NCBI GenBank assembly: GCA_934565855.1
Contig: CAKTIO010000002.1
Location: 372,001-436,000 of the forward strand
Reading direction: 5' to 3'
Length of the DNA stretch: 64,000 nt
Source of the DNA: an uncultured Dysosmobacter sp.
GTDB lineage: Bacteria; Bacillota; Clostridia; Oscillospirales; Oscillospiraceae
The notes beneath the pieces are model-generated. The model made no database searches and was not told the DNA's origin. It saw only the letters and a list, made by a program, of their open reading frames with translations. Numbering within the stretch: the first letter of the stretch is position 1; every line of letters starts with the position of its first letter. Both the position numbers and the translations under genes were made by a program. This document shows, one piece after another, positions 8,222 through 16,867 of this stretch.

Positions 8222-8370
8222 ACTCCGCCGAAAGTAGTACCCATTTCCGCCCTCTTAGCGGTAAGGCCACTCTCATTGTCCCACACAGCCGCGGAATTTA
8301 TACTCTGCTCTCTGAATTCCTGCCCCGCACTCATCCTATGCCGCAAAACCGTTTTTGGTTCCCGCTTCGC

Positions 8371-9543
8371 TTACAGCATCAGCTGCAAATGCCGTTCAAC
8401 GACCTTTCCATTCTCAATATACACTCTCGGCACCCGCTTGGATACGGCGCACAGCAACTCATAGGTGATGGTCCCGGCGGCTTCCGCCATCTTTTCTACC
8501 GGATTGCCCTCTCCAAAAACCGTTACCTCGTCTCCGGTCTGAATATGCGGCAGTCCTGTCAGATCCACCATGCACATATCCATGCAGATCCGCCCGCAGA
8601 TGGGAGCCGGTCCCTCCGCTGTCATCACCGACCAGCGGTTGGACAGGCAGCGCATCAGTCCGTCTGCATAGCCGATGGGAAGCACGCCGATCCGCCGCGG
8701 CTGATCTGTCACATAGGTTCTGCCGTAGCTGACCGATGTTCCCGGCGCGTATTCCTTAATGGGACCCACTGTGGTTTTCAGTGTCATCACCGGCTCCAAT
8801 CCGAATTTTACGGACATAGGCTCCGTTCCGTACAGAACGATTCCCGGGCGGCACATATCCCACGCCCATTCCGGGTGGAACAGTACGCCGCCGCTGTTGC
8901 AGCAATGGTGGATCCGGAAGGAAATACCGCTGCGCTCCTCCACCTCCCGCACCATCTTTGCAAAACGCTCATACTGAAGCCTTGTAAATGCCTGACATTC
9001 CGGATCCTCCGGCTCGTCTGACACGCAGAAGTGCATGAATACGCCTTCCCAATTCAGATTGGGAAGCCGCAGCGCCTCTAAAATCTCCGCAAGGCTCTGC
9101 CGGGCATGGACCTCATCGCACTGAAAGCCCAGCCGTCCCATTCCGGTATCCAGCTTCAAATGGACTGTCAGCGTCTTGCCACAGGCAGCGGCAGCAGCAG
9201 AATATGCCCGCGCCATTTCCAGAGACGGAACATCCTGCGCCACGCGGTTGTCGATAAGCGCTTCCGTCATTTCCGCCGGCGTGTAGCCCAGCATCAGAAT
9301 CGGCAGACGGATGCCGTGGCTCCGCAGCTCCTCCGCCTCTTCTACATTGGAAATTGCCAGATAATCCGCGCCCAGCTCCTGCAGCTTCTGCGCCACCCGA
9401 ATCGCGCCGTGTCCATAGGCATCTGCCTTTACCACGCCCAGATATTTAGACTTAGGTCCCATCTGGCGGCGCAGCTTTTGATAATTATTGCTCAAATGAT
9501 CCAGGTTGATCTCCGCCCAGGTCCGTTTCAAATACTCTTCCAC
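8371..9543 (-). CDS. alr: Alanine racemase
   Basis: PLP enzyme interconverting L- and D-alanine for peptidoglycan. Length 390 aa; N-terminal TIM barrel with the PLP lysine in VVKADAYGHG (about residue 39), and a C-terminal beta domain containing the catalytic tyrosine region (SVSYGRTY) and the CMDMCMVDLT segment. Start GTG at 9543 after AAGGGTG. It lies in the minus-strand order nnr, lipoprotein, alr, ndoA, the order seen in Bacillus and Clostridia. Confidence 0.96.
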   Translation of the reverse strand: MEEYLKRTWAEINLDHLSNNYQKLRRQMGPKSKYLGVVKADAYGHGAIRVAQKLQELGADYLAISNVEEAEELRSHGIRLPILMLGYTPAEMTEALIDNRVAQDVPSLEMARAYSAAAAACGKTLTVHLKLDTGMGRLGFQCDEVHARQSLAEILEALRLPNLNWEGVFMHFCVSDEPEDPECQAFTRLQYERFAKMVREVEERSGISFRIHHCCNSGGVLFHPEWAWDMCRPGIVLYGTEPMSVKFGLEPVMTLKTTVGPIKEYAPGTSVSYGRTYVTDQPRRIGVLPIGYADGLMRCLSNRWSVMTAEGPAPICGRICMDMCMVDLTGLPHIQTGDEVTVFGEGNPVEKMAEAAGTITYELLCAVSKRVPRVYIENGKVVERHLQLML

Positions 9544-9607
9544 ATCCGGTCACCCTTACAACAGTGTTCCTGCCGTTCTTATGTTCGCGCAGTCCGGCGT
9601 TTCCGCC

Positions 9608-10207
9608 TTAGTTTTTGAGTATATCACCAAATTCAAACTTCGTAAACTCCGCGCACAAAATAATTTTGTCCTCCACTGCAATCTCTCCGTACAGTGGTTT
9701 CCCATCCTCTTCCCGCAACCACAGTGTGGAAACGAGCTTTCCACCATTTTCCCCACTTCTGTCCAGACTGAGCCGCACACACTCCGTATCCATCCATTTT
9801 TCACGGTTTTCCTCTAACAGCCAACCGTTTTGCAGGGCATCCATCAGGCAGGGCAGGCAGGCTGCCGGAGAAAGCTCCTCCCTGCTGATCGTTCCGGTAT
9901 TCAGGCACTGCCCTTCATAAATCAGGGACATGCCCTCCTGATCAAAGGTTGCCTGCACCCCCTGCACCTCCTCCGGCGCCAGAATTTCCACGCTGCTGGT
10001 TCCATCCGCCCGGTAAGTGCAGCTCAGTTGAAAGCTCTCCTTCAGCGGGCTTCCGGTTCCGTTGGAGACCACCGCTTCCATCCGGCACTCCTCCATTTTC
10101 TGGTATGGCTCCCGGAACTGTTCTCCCAATCCGGTCTTTTCTCCTGTCTTTGCACAGCCGCTCAATATAAGCAGCAATATCATTGGTACGCATTGCCATC
10201 CGCGCAC
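9608..10207 (-). CDS. Putative lipoprotein of the alr-nnr neighbourhood
   Basis: A 199-aa protein with a lipoprotein signal: hydrophobic residues to about 16, then lipobox LSGC with Cys as the acylated residue. The mature part is beta-rich with VEILAPEEVQGVQATFDQEGMSLIYEGQCL, which resembles LolA/LppX-like outer-face lipid-binding folds, although Gram-positives have no Lol system. The Bacillus equivalent at this locus is YdcC. Start GTG at 10207 follows GGAGG; an internal ATG is possible. Confidence 0.72.
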   Translation of the reverse strand: MRGWQCVPMILLLILSGCAKTGEKTGLGEQFREPYQKMEECRMEAVVSNGTGSPLKESFQLSCTYRADGTSSVEILAPEEVQGVQATFDQEGMSLIYEGQCLNTGTISREELSPAACLPCLMDALQNGWLLEENREKWMDTECVRLSLDRSGENGGKLVSTLWLREEDGKPLYGEIAVEDKIILCAEFTKFEFGDILKN

Positions 10208-10235
10208 CTGTCCGCCTCCTTATTCTTTCACATTG

Positions 10236-11795
10236 TTATCTGCCTTGTTCCAGCACATTCCGAAACGCCGCAGGAAGAAACGCGATCACGTCCTCCGGCG
10301 TCATGGCATATTCGGTCAGCTGCTCCGCCGCCAAATCTCCCGCGCAGCCATGCAGCCAAACACCTGCCACCGCTGCCTGCACCGGTGTGGCTCCCTGACA
10401 CAGCAGAGAAGCAATGATTCCCGTCAGCACATCCCCGCTGCCGCCCTTTGCCAGACCAGAGTTACCCGTTGTGTTAACCAGCGCGTTTCCCTCTGGCACC
10501 GCAATGATGGTCCGGTGTCCCTTCAGGACCAGAATGCAGCCATGCACAGCGGCAAACGCCTTCGCCGCCGATAGACGGTCCCCGCCGGACAGGTCCCCGC
10601 CCAGCCGGGCAAATTCTCCGTCGTGCGGCGTCAGGATCGTGGTTCTACCCCTTCGGGCATCCAACACATCTATATGCCCCTCCAGCGTATTGATTCCATC
10701 CGCATCCAGTACCACCGGGATATCCGCACTGCGCAGCAGCTCTATCACCAATGCTTCTGTATCTGCACTTCTGCCCAATCCCGGTCCCAGCGCCAGCACA
10801 TCACAGGCATGGAGCCTTTGCCTGATTTCTTGTAATGCGTTTTCACTTAACATTCCGTTGCTTTCAACCTCTTGCAAGGGAAATGGCATCGCTGAGCTGC
10901 ATTTTGCCGCTTCAACTGCCCAAATTCCTTTCGGAACCCCCAGATACACCAGTCCACAGCCGCTCCGCACAGCCGCGGATGCCGTCAGCACCGGGGCTCC
11001 GGTGAAGCTTCTGCTTCCACCGATGACCAACAGCTTCCCAAAGGTCCCCTTGTGTCCATCCGGCTTCCGCTTTGGCAATGCCTCCAGCACCAGGCTCCGT
11101 TCAATCGTCTGCACTGGGCAGCGCACACCGCGCACCATATCCTGAGGGATCCCGATAGATACTACCTGAACTGTGCCGGAGCTTTCCGCGCCTTGTCCAA
11201 CAAACTGCCCGATCTTAGGAAGTGTAAAGGTAATTGTCCTGTCAGCCTTTACCGATGTGCCAAGCACATATCCGCTATCTGCCGACACACCGCTGGCGAT
11301 ATCTGCCGCCACTACCCTGCCCGGCGCACGGTTCATCAGAGAAACTGCCGCGGCAAATGTCGAATCCGGGGCAATTTCCCGGGAAAGTCCCACGCCAAAC
11401 AGGGCATCCACCAGCACATGACAGCGGGAAATGAAGCGTTTTTGCTCCTCGTCCTCCGGTAGAAATGGCTCCAGTTCCACGCCGCATTCACTGAGCAGCC
11501 CCGTCTCTGCCAGCGCGTCCGGTGTCAGCTTTTCATAGCTGCCCACCAGAAATGCCCGGACCCGGACGCCTTTCAAAAACAGCATTCTGGCACAGGCGAT
11601 CCCATCACCGCCGTTGTTTCCACTTCCACAGAATACCGCAGCCTGTCCCTGTGCCGGCTTTCCGGGCAGCAGCTCCAGCACTGCTTCCTGCACCGCCCGC
11701 GCGGCTTCCTCCATCAGCTCCAAAGCTGGAATCCCACGCTCCTGGATCGCTTCCCGGTCCAGCTCCCGCAGCTGCAGTGCCGTTGCCAGTTTCAT
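10236..11795 (-). CDS. nnr: Bifunctional NAD(P)HX epimerase / ADP-dependent dehydratase
   Basis: Repairs hydrated NADH and NADPH. The 519-aa fusion has an N-terminal YjeF_N Rossmann domain (about 1-215; FCGSGNNGGDGIACARML is the epimerase signature) and a C-terminal ribokinase-like dehydratase domain (about 225-510) with VLDADGIN, LTPHDGEFARL and the NTTGNSGLAKGGSGDVLTG motif for ADP and phosphate. Both halves look intact. It heads the nnr-lipoprotein-alr-ndoA group. Confidence 0.95.
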   Translation of the reverse strand: MKLATALQLRELDREAIQERGIPALELMEEAARAVQEAVLELLPGKPAQGQAAVFCGSGNNGGDGIACARMLFLKGVRVRAFLVGSYEKLTPDALAETGLLSECGVELEPFLPEDEEQKRFISRCHVLVDALFGVGLSREIAPDSTFAAAVSLMNRAPGRVVAADIASGVSADSGYVLGTSVKADRTITFTLPKIGQFVGQGAESSGTVQVVSIGIPQDMVRGVRCPVQTIERSLVLEALPKRKPDGHKGTFGKLLVIGGSRSFTGAPVLTASAAVRSGCGLVYLGVPKGIWAVEAAKCSSAMPFPLQEVESNGMLSENALQEIRQRLHACDVLALGPGLGRSADTEALVIELLRSADIPVVLDADGINTLEGHIDVLDARRGRTTILTPHDGEFARLGGDLSGGDRLSAAKAFAAVHGCILVLKGHRTIIAVPEGNALVNTTGNSGLAKGGSGDVLTGIIASLLCQGATPVQAAVAGVWLHGCAGDLAAEQLTEYAMTPEDVIAFLPAAFRNVLEQGR

Positions 11796-11848
11796 ATGCG
11801 TCCCTCCGTATCTTCTGATATTTCCCTATTATTATATGGAATTTCGGC

Positions 11849-11877
11849 TTGCATTTCAACAGCACTTATGCTATAAG
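11849..11877 (+). promoter_or_regulatory. Promoter of pheST T-box transcript
   Basis: TTGCAT (11849-11854), 17-bp spacer, TATAAG (11872-11877), placed directly upstream of the T-box leader. Confidence 0.75.
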
Positions 11878-11884
11878 TATAAGA

Positions 11885-12120
11885 TGTTATCAGCTTGGAA
11901 CAGGAAAATAACGAGTTTTCCCTGCGCAGAGAGAGCCGGTCGGCGGCTGTAAGCCGGCTTGCAGGGTGTCGTTTGGTTCGCCTGGGAGCCGCTGTGGAGA
12001 CACAGCCGGGTTATTCCTCCGTTATCAGGAAAACGAGTGCGCGCAGTTCTGCGTGAATTTGGGTGGTACCGCGGAAGGAAACCTTTCGTCCCGAACAGCC
12101 GGGATGGGAGGTCTTTTTTT
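11885..12120 (+). ncRNA. T-box leader sensing uncharged tRNA-Phe
   Basis: The conserved T-box GGGTGGTACCGCGG lies at 12061-12074. It is followed by a terminator stem CCTTTCGTCCC/GGGATGGGAGG (12082-12111) and a T7 run; the antiterminator uses the T-box sequence instead. A TTC codon in GTTTGGTTCGCC (11977-11979) is in the right place for a Phe specifier, matching the pheS gene downstream. Uncharged tRNA-Phe would favour readthrough. Stem I boundaries are approximate. Confidence 0.93.
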
Positions 12121-12176
12121 ATTCCCATTTCCCGGATATCCGTTATCATTTATTTATTATATAAGGAGTACACACT

Positions 12177-13202
12177 ATGAAGGAACAGCTGGAAGCAATC
12201 CGGAAAAGCGCCCTGGAATCCATCCATGCTACGGAAGCCGGTGCAGACCTTGAAGCCCTGCGTGTCAAGTACCTGGGAAAAAAGGGTGAGTTGACCGCCG
12301 TCTTGAAGCAGATGGGTTCTCTGTCCGCTGAAATGCGCCCCATTGTGGGACAGATGGCAAATGAGGTCCGCTCCACTGTGGAAAAGGCGATTGAGGAGCA
12401 GTCTGCCATTCTGAAAAAAGCGGCTTTGAACGCAAAGCTGGCGGCAGAAACCGTGGATGTCACCATTCCTGGAAAGAAGACCACCATCGGTCATAAGCAC
12501 CCCATGTATACTGTGCTGGATGAGATCAAGGATATCTTCATCGGCATGGGCTTCGAGATCATGGACGGTCCCGAGGTCGAACAGGCAGACTACAACTTTA
12601 CCAAATTGAACACCCCGGAGGACCATCCCGCCCGGGAGTGGAGCGATACCTTCTATCTGAGAGAGGATTCCAGCATTCTGCTGCGCACACAGACCTCCTC
12701 CATGCAGATCCGCGCTATGGAGACCCGGGGACTTCCCATCCGTATGATTGCTCCTGGTCGGGTATACCGGAAGGATGAGGTAGATGCCACCCATTCCCCC
12801 ATGTTCCATCAGATCGAGGGTCTGGTGGTAGATAAGGGCATCACTATGGCAGACCTGAAGGGGACGCTGAACGCCGTTATCCGTCAGATCTACGGCGAGC
12901 GCACAGTGACCCGTTTCCGCCCCCACCACTTCCCCTTTACAGAGCCCTCCTGTGAAATGGACGTCCAGTGCCATAAGTGTGGCGGCAAGGGCTGTCCCAC
13001 CTGCAAGGGCGAGGGCTGGATCGAGGTTCTGGGCGCCGGCATGGTCCATCCCAAGGTTCTGCGCAACTGCGGTATTGATCCGGATGTCTATTCCGGCTTT
13101 GCCTTTGGCTTCGGTCTGGAGCGACTTGCCATGGGTCAGTTCAAAATCAGCGACCTGCGTCTGATTTTTGAAAACGACGTCCGCTTCCTGGAGCAGTTCT
13201 GA
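12177..13202 (+). CDS. pheS: Phenylalanine--tRNA ligase alpha subunit
   Basis: Catalytic subunit of the alpha2-beta2 enzyme charging tRNA-Phe. The 341-aa protein has the N-terminal coiled-coil (about 1-90), class II motif 2 (RTQTSSMQIRAME, RMIAPGRVYRKDEVDATHSPMFHQIEG), the CXXC-bearing insert (CHKCGGKGCPTCKGEG) and motif 3 (GFAFGFGLERLAM). ATG follows ATAAGGAG. Co-transcribed with pheT 17 bases later. Confidence 0.98.
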   Translation: MKEQLEAIRKSALESIHATEAGADLEALRVKYLGKKGELTAVLKQMGSLSAEMRPIVGQMANEVRSTVEKAIEEQSAILKKAALNAKLAAETVDVTIPGKKTTIGHKHPMYTVLDEIKDIFIGMGFEIMDGPEVEQADYNFTKLNTPEDHPAREWSDTFYLREDSSILLRTQTSSMQIRAMETRGLPIRMIAPGRVYRKDEVDATHSPMFHQIEGLVVDKGITMADLKGTLNAVIRQIYGERTVTRFRPHHFPFTEPSCEMDVQCHKCGGKGCPTCKGEGWIEVLGAGMVHPKVLRNCGIDPDVYSGFAFGFGLERLAMGQFKISDLRLIFENDVRFLEQF

Positions 13203-13219
13203 GAGAGGAGTATTGTATT

Positions 13220-15907
13220 ATGATTTTATCCCGTAAATGGCTGAACGAATTTGTTCAGGTTGACGCAAACGACCACGACTTCTGCGAGGCAATGACCCTC
13301 TCCGGCTCCAAGGTGGAAACCACCACGGATCTCAGCGCAGAACTGAAAAACGTTGTTGCCGGCAGGATCGTGGAGATGAAAAAGCATCCGGACTCTGACC
13401 ATATGTGGGTCTGCCAGCTGGATGTCGGCGGCGAGGAGCCGGTTCAGATCGTGACCGGTGCCTGGAATATTCATCTGGGAGATCTGGTTCCCGTTGCCAA
13501 GCACAGCTCCCTGCTGCCCGGCGGCGTCAAAATTGAAAAGGGCAAGCTCCGTGGCATCCTGTCCAACGGCATGCTCTGCTCCTTGAAGGAGCTTGGACTG
13601 ACTGCCGAGCATGACTATCCCTATGCTGTCATCACTCCCGCGGCTCTGCTGAATGACTACCACCCCATAGACAGGAGCAAGCCCTCTATCCCGGCTGATA
13701 TCCAGCCCGGCGACAAGGTGTTTGGTCCCGTGGTCTGTGCCAGGGTTTTAGAATGCGAGACCCAGTCCTACGGCGTTTACCATACCTGTCTGGATATCGG
13801 CAGTGCTACAGCCGTGCCTGACACCGCCTGCTCCAACCTGCATGTGGGCGACCTGGTGGCATACAATACCAAGACGGACACCATCTGCACTCTGGAGGAC
13901 CTGCATGCCGAGCAGAAGGAATTCCCTCACTGCATCAATGATGGCATCTGGATCCTGAATGAGGAGGGCGTAAAGCCCGGTGATGACATTGCAAAGGTCA
14001 TCGGCGCGGATGACCATATCGTGGAATTTGAGATCACCCCCAACCGTCCCGACTGTCTCAGCGTGATCGGTCTGGCACGAGAAGCTTCCGCGACCTTCCA
14101 CACTCCCCTGCATCTGCACACTCCGGAGATCAAAGGCTGCGGCGGCAGCGTGGCAGAGCTGGTAGATATTGAGATCGAAGACCCGGAGCTGTGTCCCCGC
14201 TACACGGCAAGAATGGTGAAAAACGTCAAGATCGCCCCCTCCCCCGCCTGGATGCGGGAGCGGCTGCGGAATTCCGGCGTCCGTCCCATCAACAACATTG
14301 TGGATATCACCAACTATGTGATGCTGGAGTACGGTCAGCCCATGCACGCCTTTGATTTCTCCTGCGTAGAGGGCGGCAAAATCGTGGTCCGTACCGCCCG
14401 GGAGGGCGAGGTCATCCAGACGCTGGATGGAAACGACCGCAAGCTGACCACCAGCATGCTCTGCATCTGCGATGAACACAAGCCCGTCTGTGTGGCAGGC
14501 GTGATGGGCGGTGCAAACTCTGAAATCGTCGGTGACACCGCAATGGTCCTGTTTGAATCCGCCAACTTCAACGGCGCTTCCGTCCGCCGGACCGCCGCCG
14601 CTCTGAACATGAGGACCGATGCCTCCGCCCGCTATGAAAAGGGTCTGGACCCCATGAACACTATGAAGGCTGTGCAGCGTGCCTGCGAGCTGGTGGAGCA
14701 GTTGGGCTGCGGCGAGGTGGTGGATGGCGTCATGGACGTCATTGCAAAGGACACCTATCCCACTACCGTTCAACTGGAGCCGGACAAGATCAACGCCCTG
14801 CTGGGTACGGAGATCAAGGAAGACGAAATGCGCAGCATTCTGCTGAGCCTGGGCTTTGAGCTGGATGGAAACACCATTCTGGTTCCCTCCTGGCGCGGAG
14901 ATGTGGAGCATTACTCTGACATTGCGGAGGAGGTCGCCCGGTTCCACGGCTATAACGCCATTCCGGACACCCTCTCCGGCGGTGCTTCCGAGCACGCAGG
15001 CTACACGCCTGAGCAGCAGGCAGAACGCAGGGCTGGTGAGCTTTGCCGCACACTGGGCTATGATGAGATCATCACCTACTCCTTCATCAGCCCCACCTAT
15101 TATGACAAAATCAATCTTCCGGCAGACTCTCCCCTGCGAAACTCCATGAAGATCCTGAACCCGCTGGGTGAGGACACCTCTATCATGCGCACCACCACCC
15201 TGCCCTCCATGCTGGAGATTCTGACCAGAAACTATAATTTCCGTAACAAGTCCGCCAAGCTGTATGAGCTGGGACGCACCTACTTCCAGCGGGAGGACGG
15301 CATGGCGAACGAGCCGAAGGTCCTCTCCCTGGGCGCCTATGGAGAGGACATGGACTTCTTCGCTCTGAAGGGTGCTGTGGAAACGATCCTTGGCGGTTTG
15401 CGCGTCAAGGAGCTGCATTTTGAGGCTGAGACGGAAAATCCCTCCTACCACCCCGGTCGCTGTGCCAAGGTCTATTGCGGTGACCGTCTGCTGGGTGTTC
15501 TGGGGCAGATTCATCCTCTGGTCACCGCCAACTATGGTGTAGATACGGAGTTCTATGCTGCGGAGCTAGATTTCGCAGCGATCTATGCCAGCGAGGCACC
15601 CTTCCCCGTGTATCAGCCGCTGCCCAAGTTCCCCGCTGTTACCCGTGACATTGCCGTGGTCTGTGACAAGGGCATCACTGTTGCCGCCTTGGAGGACTGC
15701 ATCCGCCGCGGCGCCAAGGGACTGCTGAAGGACGTGTCCCTGTTTGATATCTACACCGGCGTTGGAATCGCTCCGGGAAAGAAGAGCGTTGCCTTCAATC
15801 TGACGCTTCGCGCCGATGACCGGAACCTGACCGCAGAGGAAGCGGACGCCGACGTCAAGAGCATCCTCGCTCTTTTGAAAGAGGAGTGCAGCGCCGTTCT
15901 GCGTTGA
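13220..15907 (+). CDS. pheT: Phenylalanine--tRNA ligase beta subunit (enlarged)
   Basis: Structural, editing and tRNA-binding subunit. At 895 aa it is about 90 longer than the usual roughly 800. Domains in order: OB-fold tRNA-binding (about 40-130; DSDHMWVCQLDVG, then LRGILSNGMLCSLKELGL), an extra segment of about 100 residues (about 130-232, with VFGPVVCARVLECETQSYGVYHTCLDIG), B1/B5 (VEFEITPNRPDCLSVIGLARE), B3/B4 editing (NNIVDITNYVMLEYGQPMHAFD), the catalytic-like core, and the C-terminal B8 ferredoxin-like anticodon domain (FPAVTRDIAVV). The frame is uninterrupted, so the insert looks native. Confidence 0.97.
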   Translation: MILSRKWLNEFVQVDANDHDFCEAMTLSGSKVETTTDLSAELKNVVAGRIVEMKKHPDSDHMWVCQLDVGGEEPVQIVTGAWNIHLGDLVPVAKHSSLLPGGVKIEKGKLRGILSNGMLCSLKELGLTAEHDYPYAVITPAALLNDYHPIDRSKPSIPADIQPGDKVFGPVVCARVLECETQSYGVYHTCLDIGSATAVPDTACSNLHVGDLVAYNTKTDTICTLEDLHAEQKEFPHCINDGIWILNEEGVKPGDDIAKVIGADDHIVEFEITPNRPDCLSVIGLAREASATFHTPLHLHTPEIKGCGGSVAELVDIEIEDPELCPRYTARMVKNVKIAPSPAWMRERLRNSGVRPINNIVDITNYVMLEYGQPMHAFDFSCVEGGKIVVRTAREGEVIQTLDGNDRKLTTSMLCICDEHKPVCVAGVMGGANSEIVGDTAMVLFESANFNGASVRRTAAALNMRTDASARYEKGLDPMNTMKAVQRACELVEQLGCGEVVDGVMDVIAKDTYPTTVQLEPDKINALLGTEIKEDEMRSILLSLGFELDGNTILVPSWRGDVEHYSDIAEEVARFHGYNAIPDTLSGGASEHAGYTPEQQAERRAGELCRTLGYDEIITYSFISPTYYDKINLPADSPLRNSMKILNPLGEDTSIMRTTTLPSMLEILTRNYNFRNKSAKLYELGRTYFQREDGMANEPKVLSLGAYGEDMDFFALKGAVETILGGLRVKELHFEAETENPSYHPGRCAKVYCGDRLLGVLGQIHPLVTANYGVDTEFYAAELDFAAIYASEAPFPVYQPLPKFPAVTRDIAVVCDKGITVAALEDCIRRGAKGLLKDVSLFDIYTGVGIAPGKKSVAFNLTLRADDRNLTAEEADADVKSILALLKEECSAVLR

Positions 15908-15934
15908 GTCTTTGAAAAAAATCCACGGAAACGC

Positions 15935-15963
15935 TTTACACCTTTTAAAAAAACGAGTATACT
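15935..15963 (+). promoter_or_regulatory. Promoter of ireB
   Basis: TTTACA (15935-15940), 17-bp spacer, TATACT (15958-15963), 40 bp upstream of the ireB start. Confidence 0.75.
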
Positions 15964-16002
15964 AACGTTTGTATATTAGTAAAATAGAAAGGTGGTGTCT
16001 GT

Positions 16003-16248
16003 ATGGACGATTTTACCCGTAAATTCAGTCTTGCAATGGAAAAAGACGCTGAGATCCATCAGATCCTGTCAACCGTCTATCAGGCATTGGAGGAAAAGGG
16101 CTATAATCCTATCAATCAGATCGTTGGATATATCCTTTCGGAAGACCCTACCTATATTACCAATCATAACAATGCCCGCACGTTGATTCGCAAGATCGAC
16201 CGGGATGAGCTGCTGCAGGTTTTGGTCCGGAAGTATCTGAACCAGTAA
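16003..16248 (+). CDS. ireB: IreB family regulatory phosphoprotein (UPF0297)
   Basis: Small cytosolic protein, 81 aa, the usual family length. It carries the characteristic blocks [31 protein letters not shown] and [12 protein letters not shown]. In Enterococcus IreB is a substrate of the Ser/Thr kinase IreK and modulates cephalosporin resistance. In clostridia the gene usually sits with ruvX (UPF0081) near alaS; that context is absent here. ATG at 16003 follows AAAGGTGG. Confidence 0.93.
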   Translation: MDDFTRKFSLAMEKDAEIHQILSTVYQALEEKGYNPINQIVGYILSEDPTYITNHNNARTLIRKIDRDELLQVLVRKYLNQ

Positions 16249-16266
16249 CAATTTTGTTACGAATTC

Positions 16267-16322
16267 AAAGCCCCTCGCTTTCTTTTTGAAACAATTTGTT
16301 TTCAAGAAAAGCGAGGGGCTTT
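16267..16322 (+). terminator. ireB terminator
   Basis: Long stem AAAGCCCCTCGC...GCGAGGGGCTTT with an A/T-rich inner part, followed by a T-rich tract. It sits 20 bases after the ireB stop. Confidence 0.85.
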
Positions 16323-16450
16323 CAATTTTTTTTTGGAATTTTTCCACAAAAATATCACATTTTTCCATTTAACCCGTGAAAACGCCCAAAATTTTTATAA
16401 TTTTTGCTGAATCCGGAAGGATTTTTCAACAGAAAACCAAGGTAATATTA

Positions 16451-16479
16451 TTGACAGATTGGAAAAAATCTGTTACAAT
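16451..16479 (+). promoter_or_regulatory. Promoter of the 16510 gene
   Basis: TTGACA (16451-16456), 17-bp spacer, TACAAT (16474-16479). Confidence 0.8.
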
Positions 16480-16509
16480 TTGGTTACAAACTTTTTGAAG
16501 GAGCAAATT

Positions 16510-16818
16510 ATGGCTGAAGCAAAAACATCTCAGGCAGAAGGTCTTGTTTATCGCGGTCACCCACTGCGCCGCATTGACAATCTGATTTATTACGGCACGA
16601 TGTCCGACAAATATATCATCATGATGCAGGTACTCGGTTCCAAAAAGGTCAAGGATCTGAACGTTGCCACCAAGGTATCCGTTCAGCTGCAGCTGACTGA
16701 TCCGGAGCTGAAGTCTCGGGACAGAATTCTGAAGAAGAGCGAAAAAGACAGCCTGTACGCCGCTATGGATATCGGCGCTGTTTGGTTGGAACGTGCTCTT
16801 GCCGGTAAGGAAAAATAA
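16510..16818 (+). CDS. Conserved-type small protein of unknown function (102 aa)
   Basis: Starts MAEAKTSQAEGLVYRGHPLRRIDNLIYYGTM. ATG at 16510 is chosen because AAGGAG precedes it at the right distance and a consensus promoter ends 30 bp upstream; the longer frame from 16459 would start inside the promoter. The segment SDKYIIMMQVLGSKKVKDLNVATKVSVQLQL suggests a compact beta-rich fold. There is no signal peptide or membrane helix. It precedes the NlpC/P60 hydrolase by 50 bases, perhaps on the same transcript. Family not recognised with certainty. Confidence 0.75.
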   Translation: MAEAKTSQAEGLVYRGHPLRRIDNLIYYGTMSDKYIIMMQVLGSKKVKDLNVATKVSVQLQLTDPELKSRDRILKKSEKDSLYAAMDIGAVWLERALAGKEK

Positions 16819-16867
16819 TTCCTGACTTGATTTTTTACAAAAGAAATTTGAAAGGAAGCGTACACCA

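Noticed and set aside
13748..15514. 588-codon open frame on the minus strand
   Set aside because: It lies antisense within pheT, which has unmistakable family motifs; no ribosome site and His/Gly-rich shadow composition.
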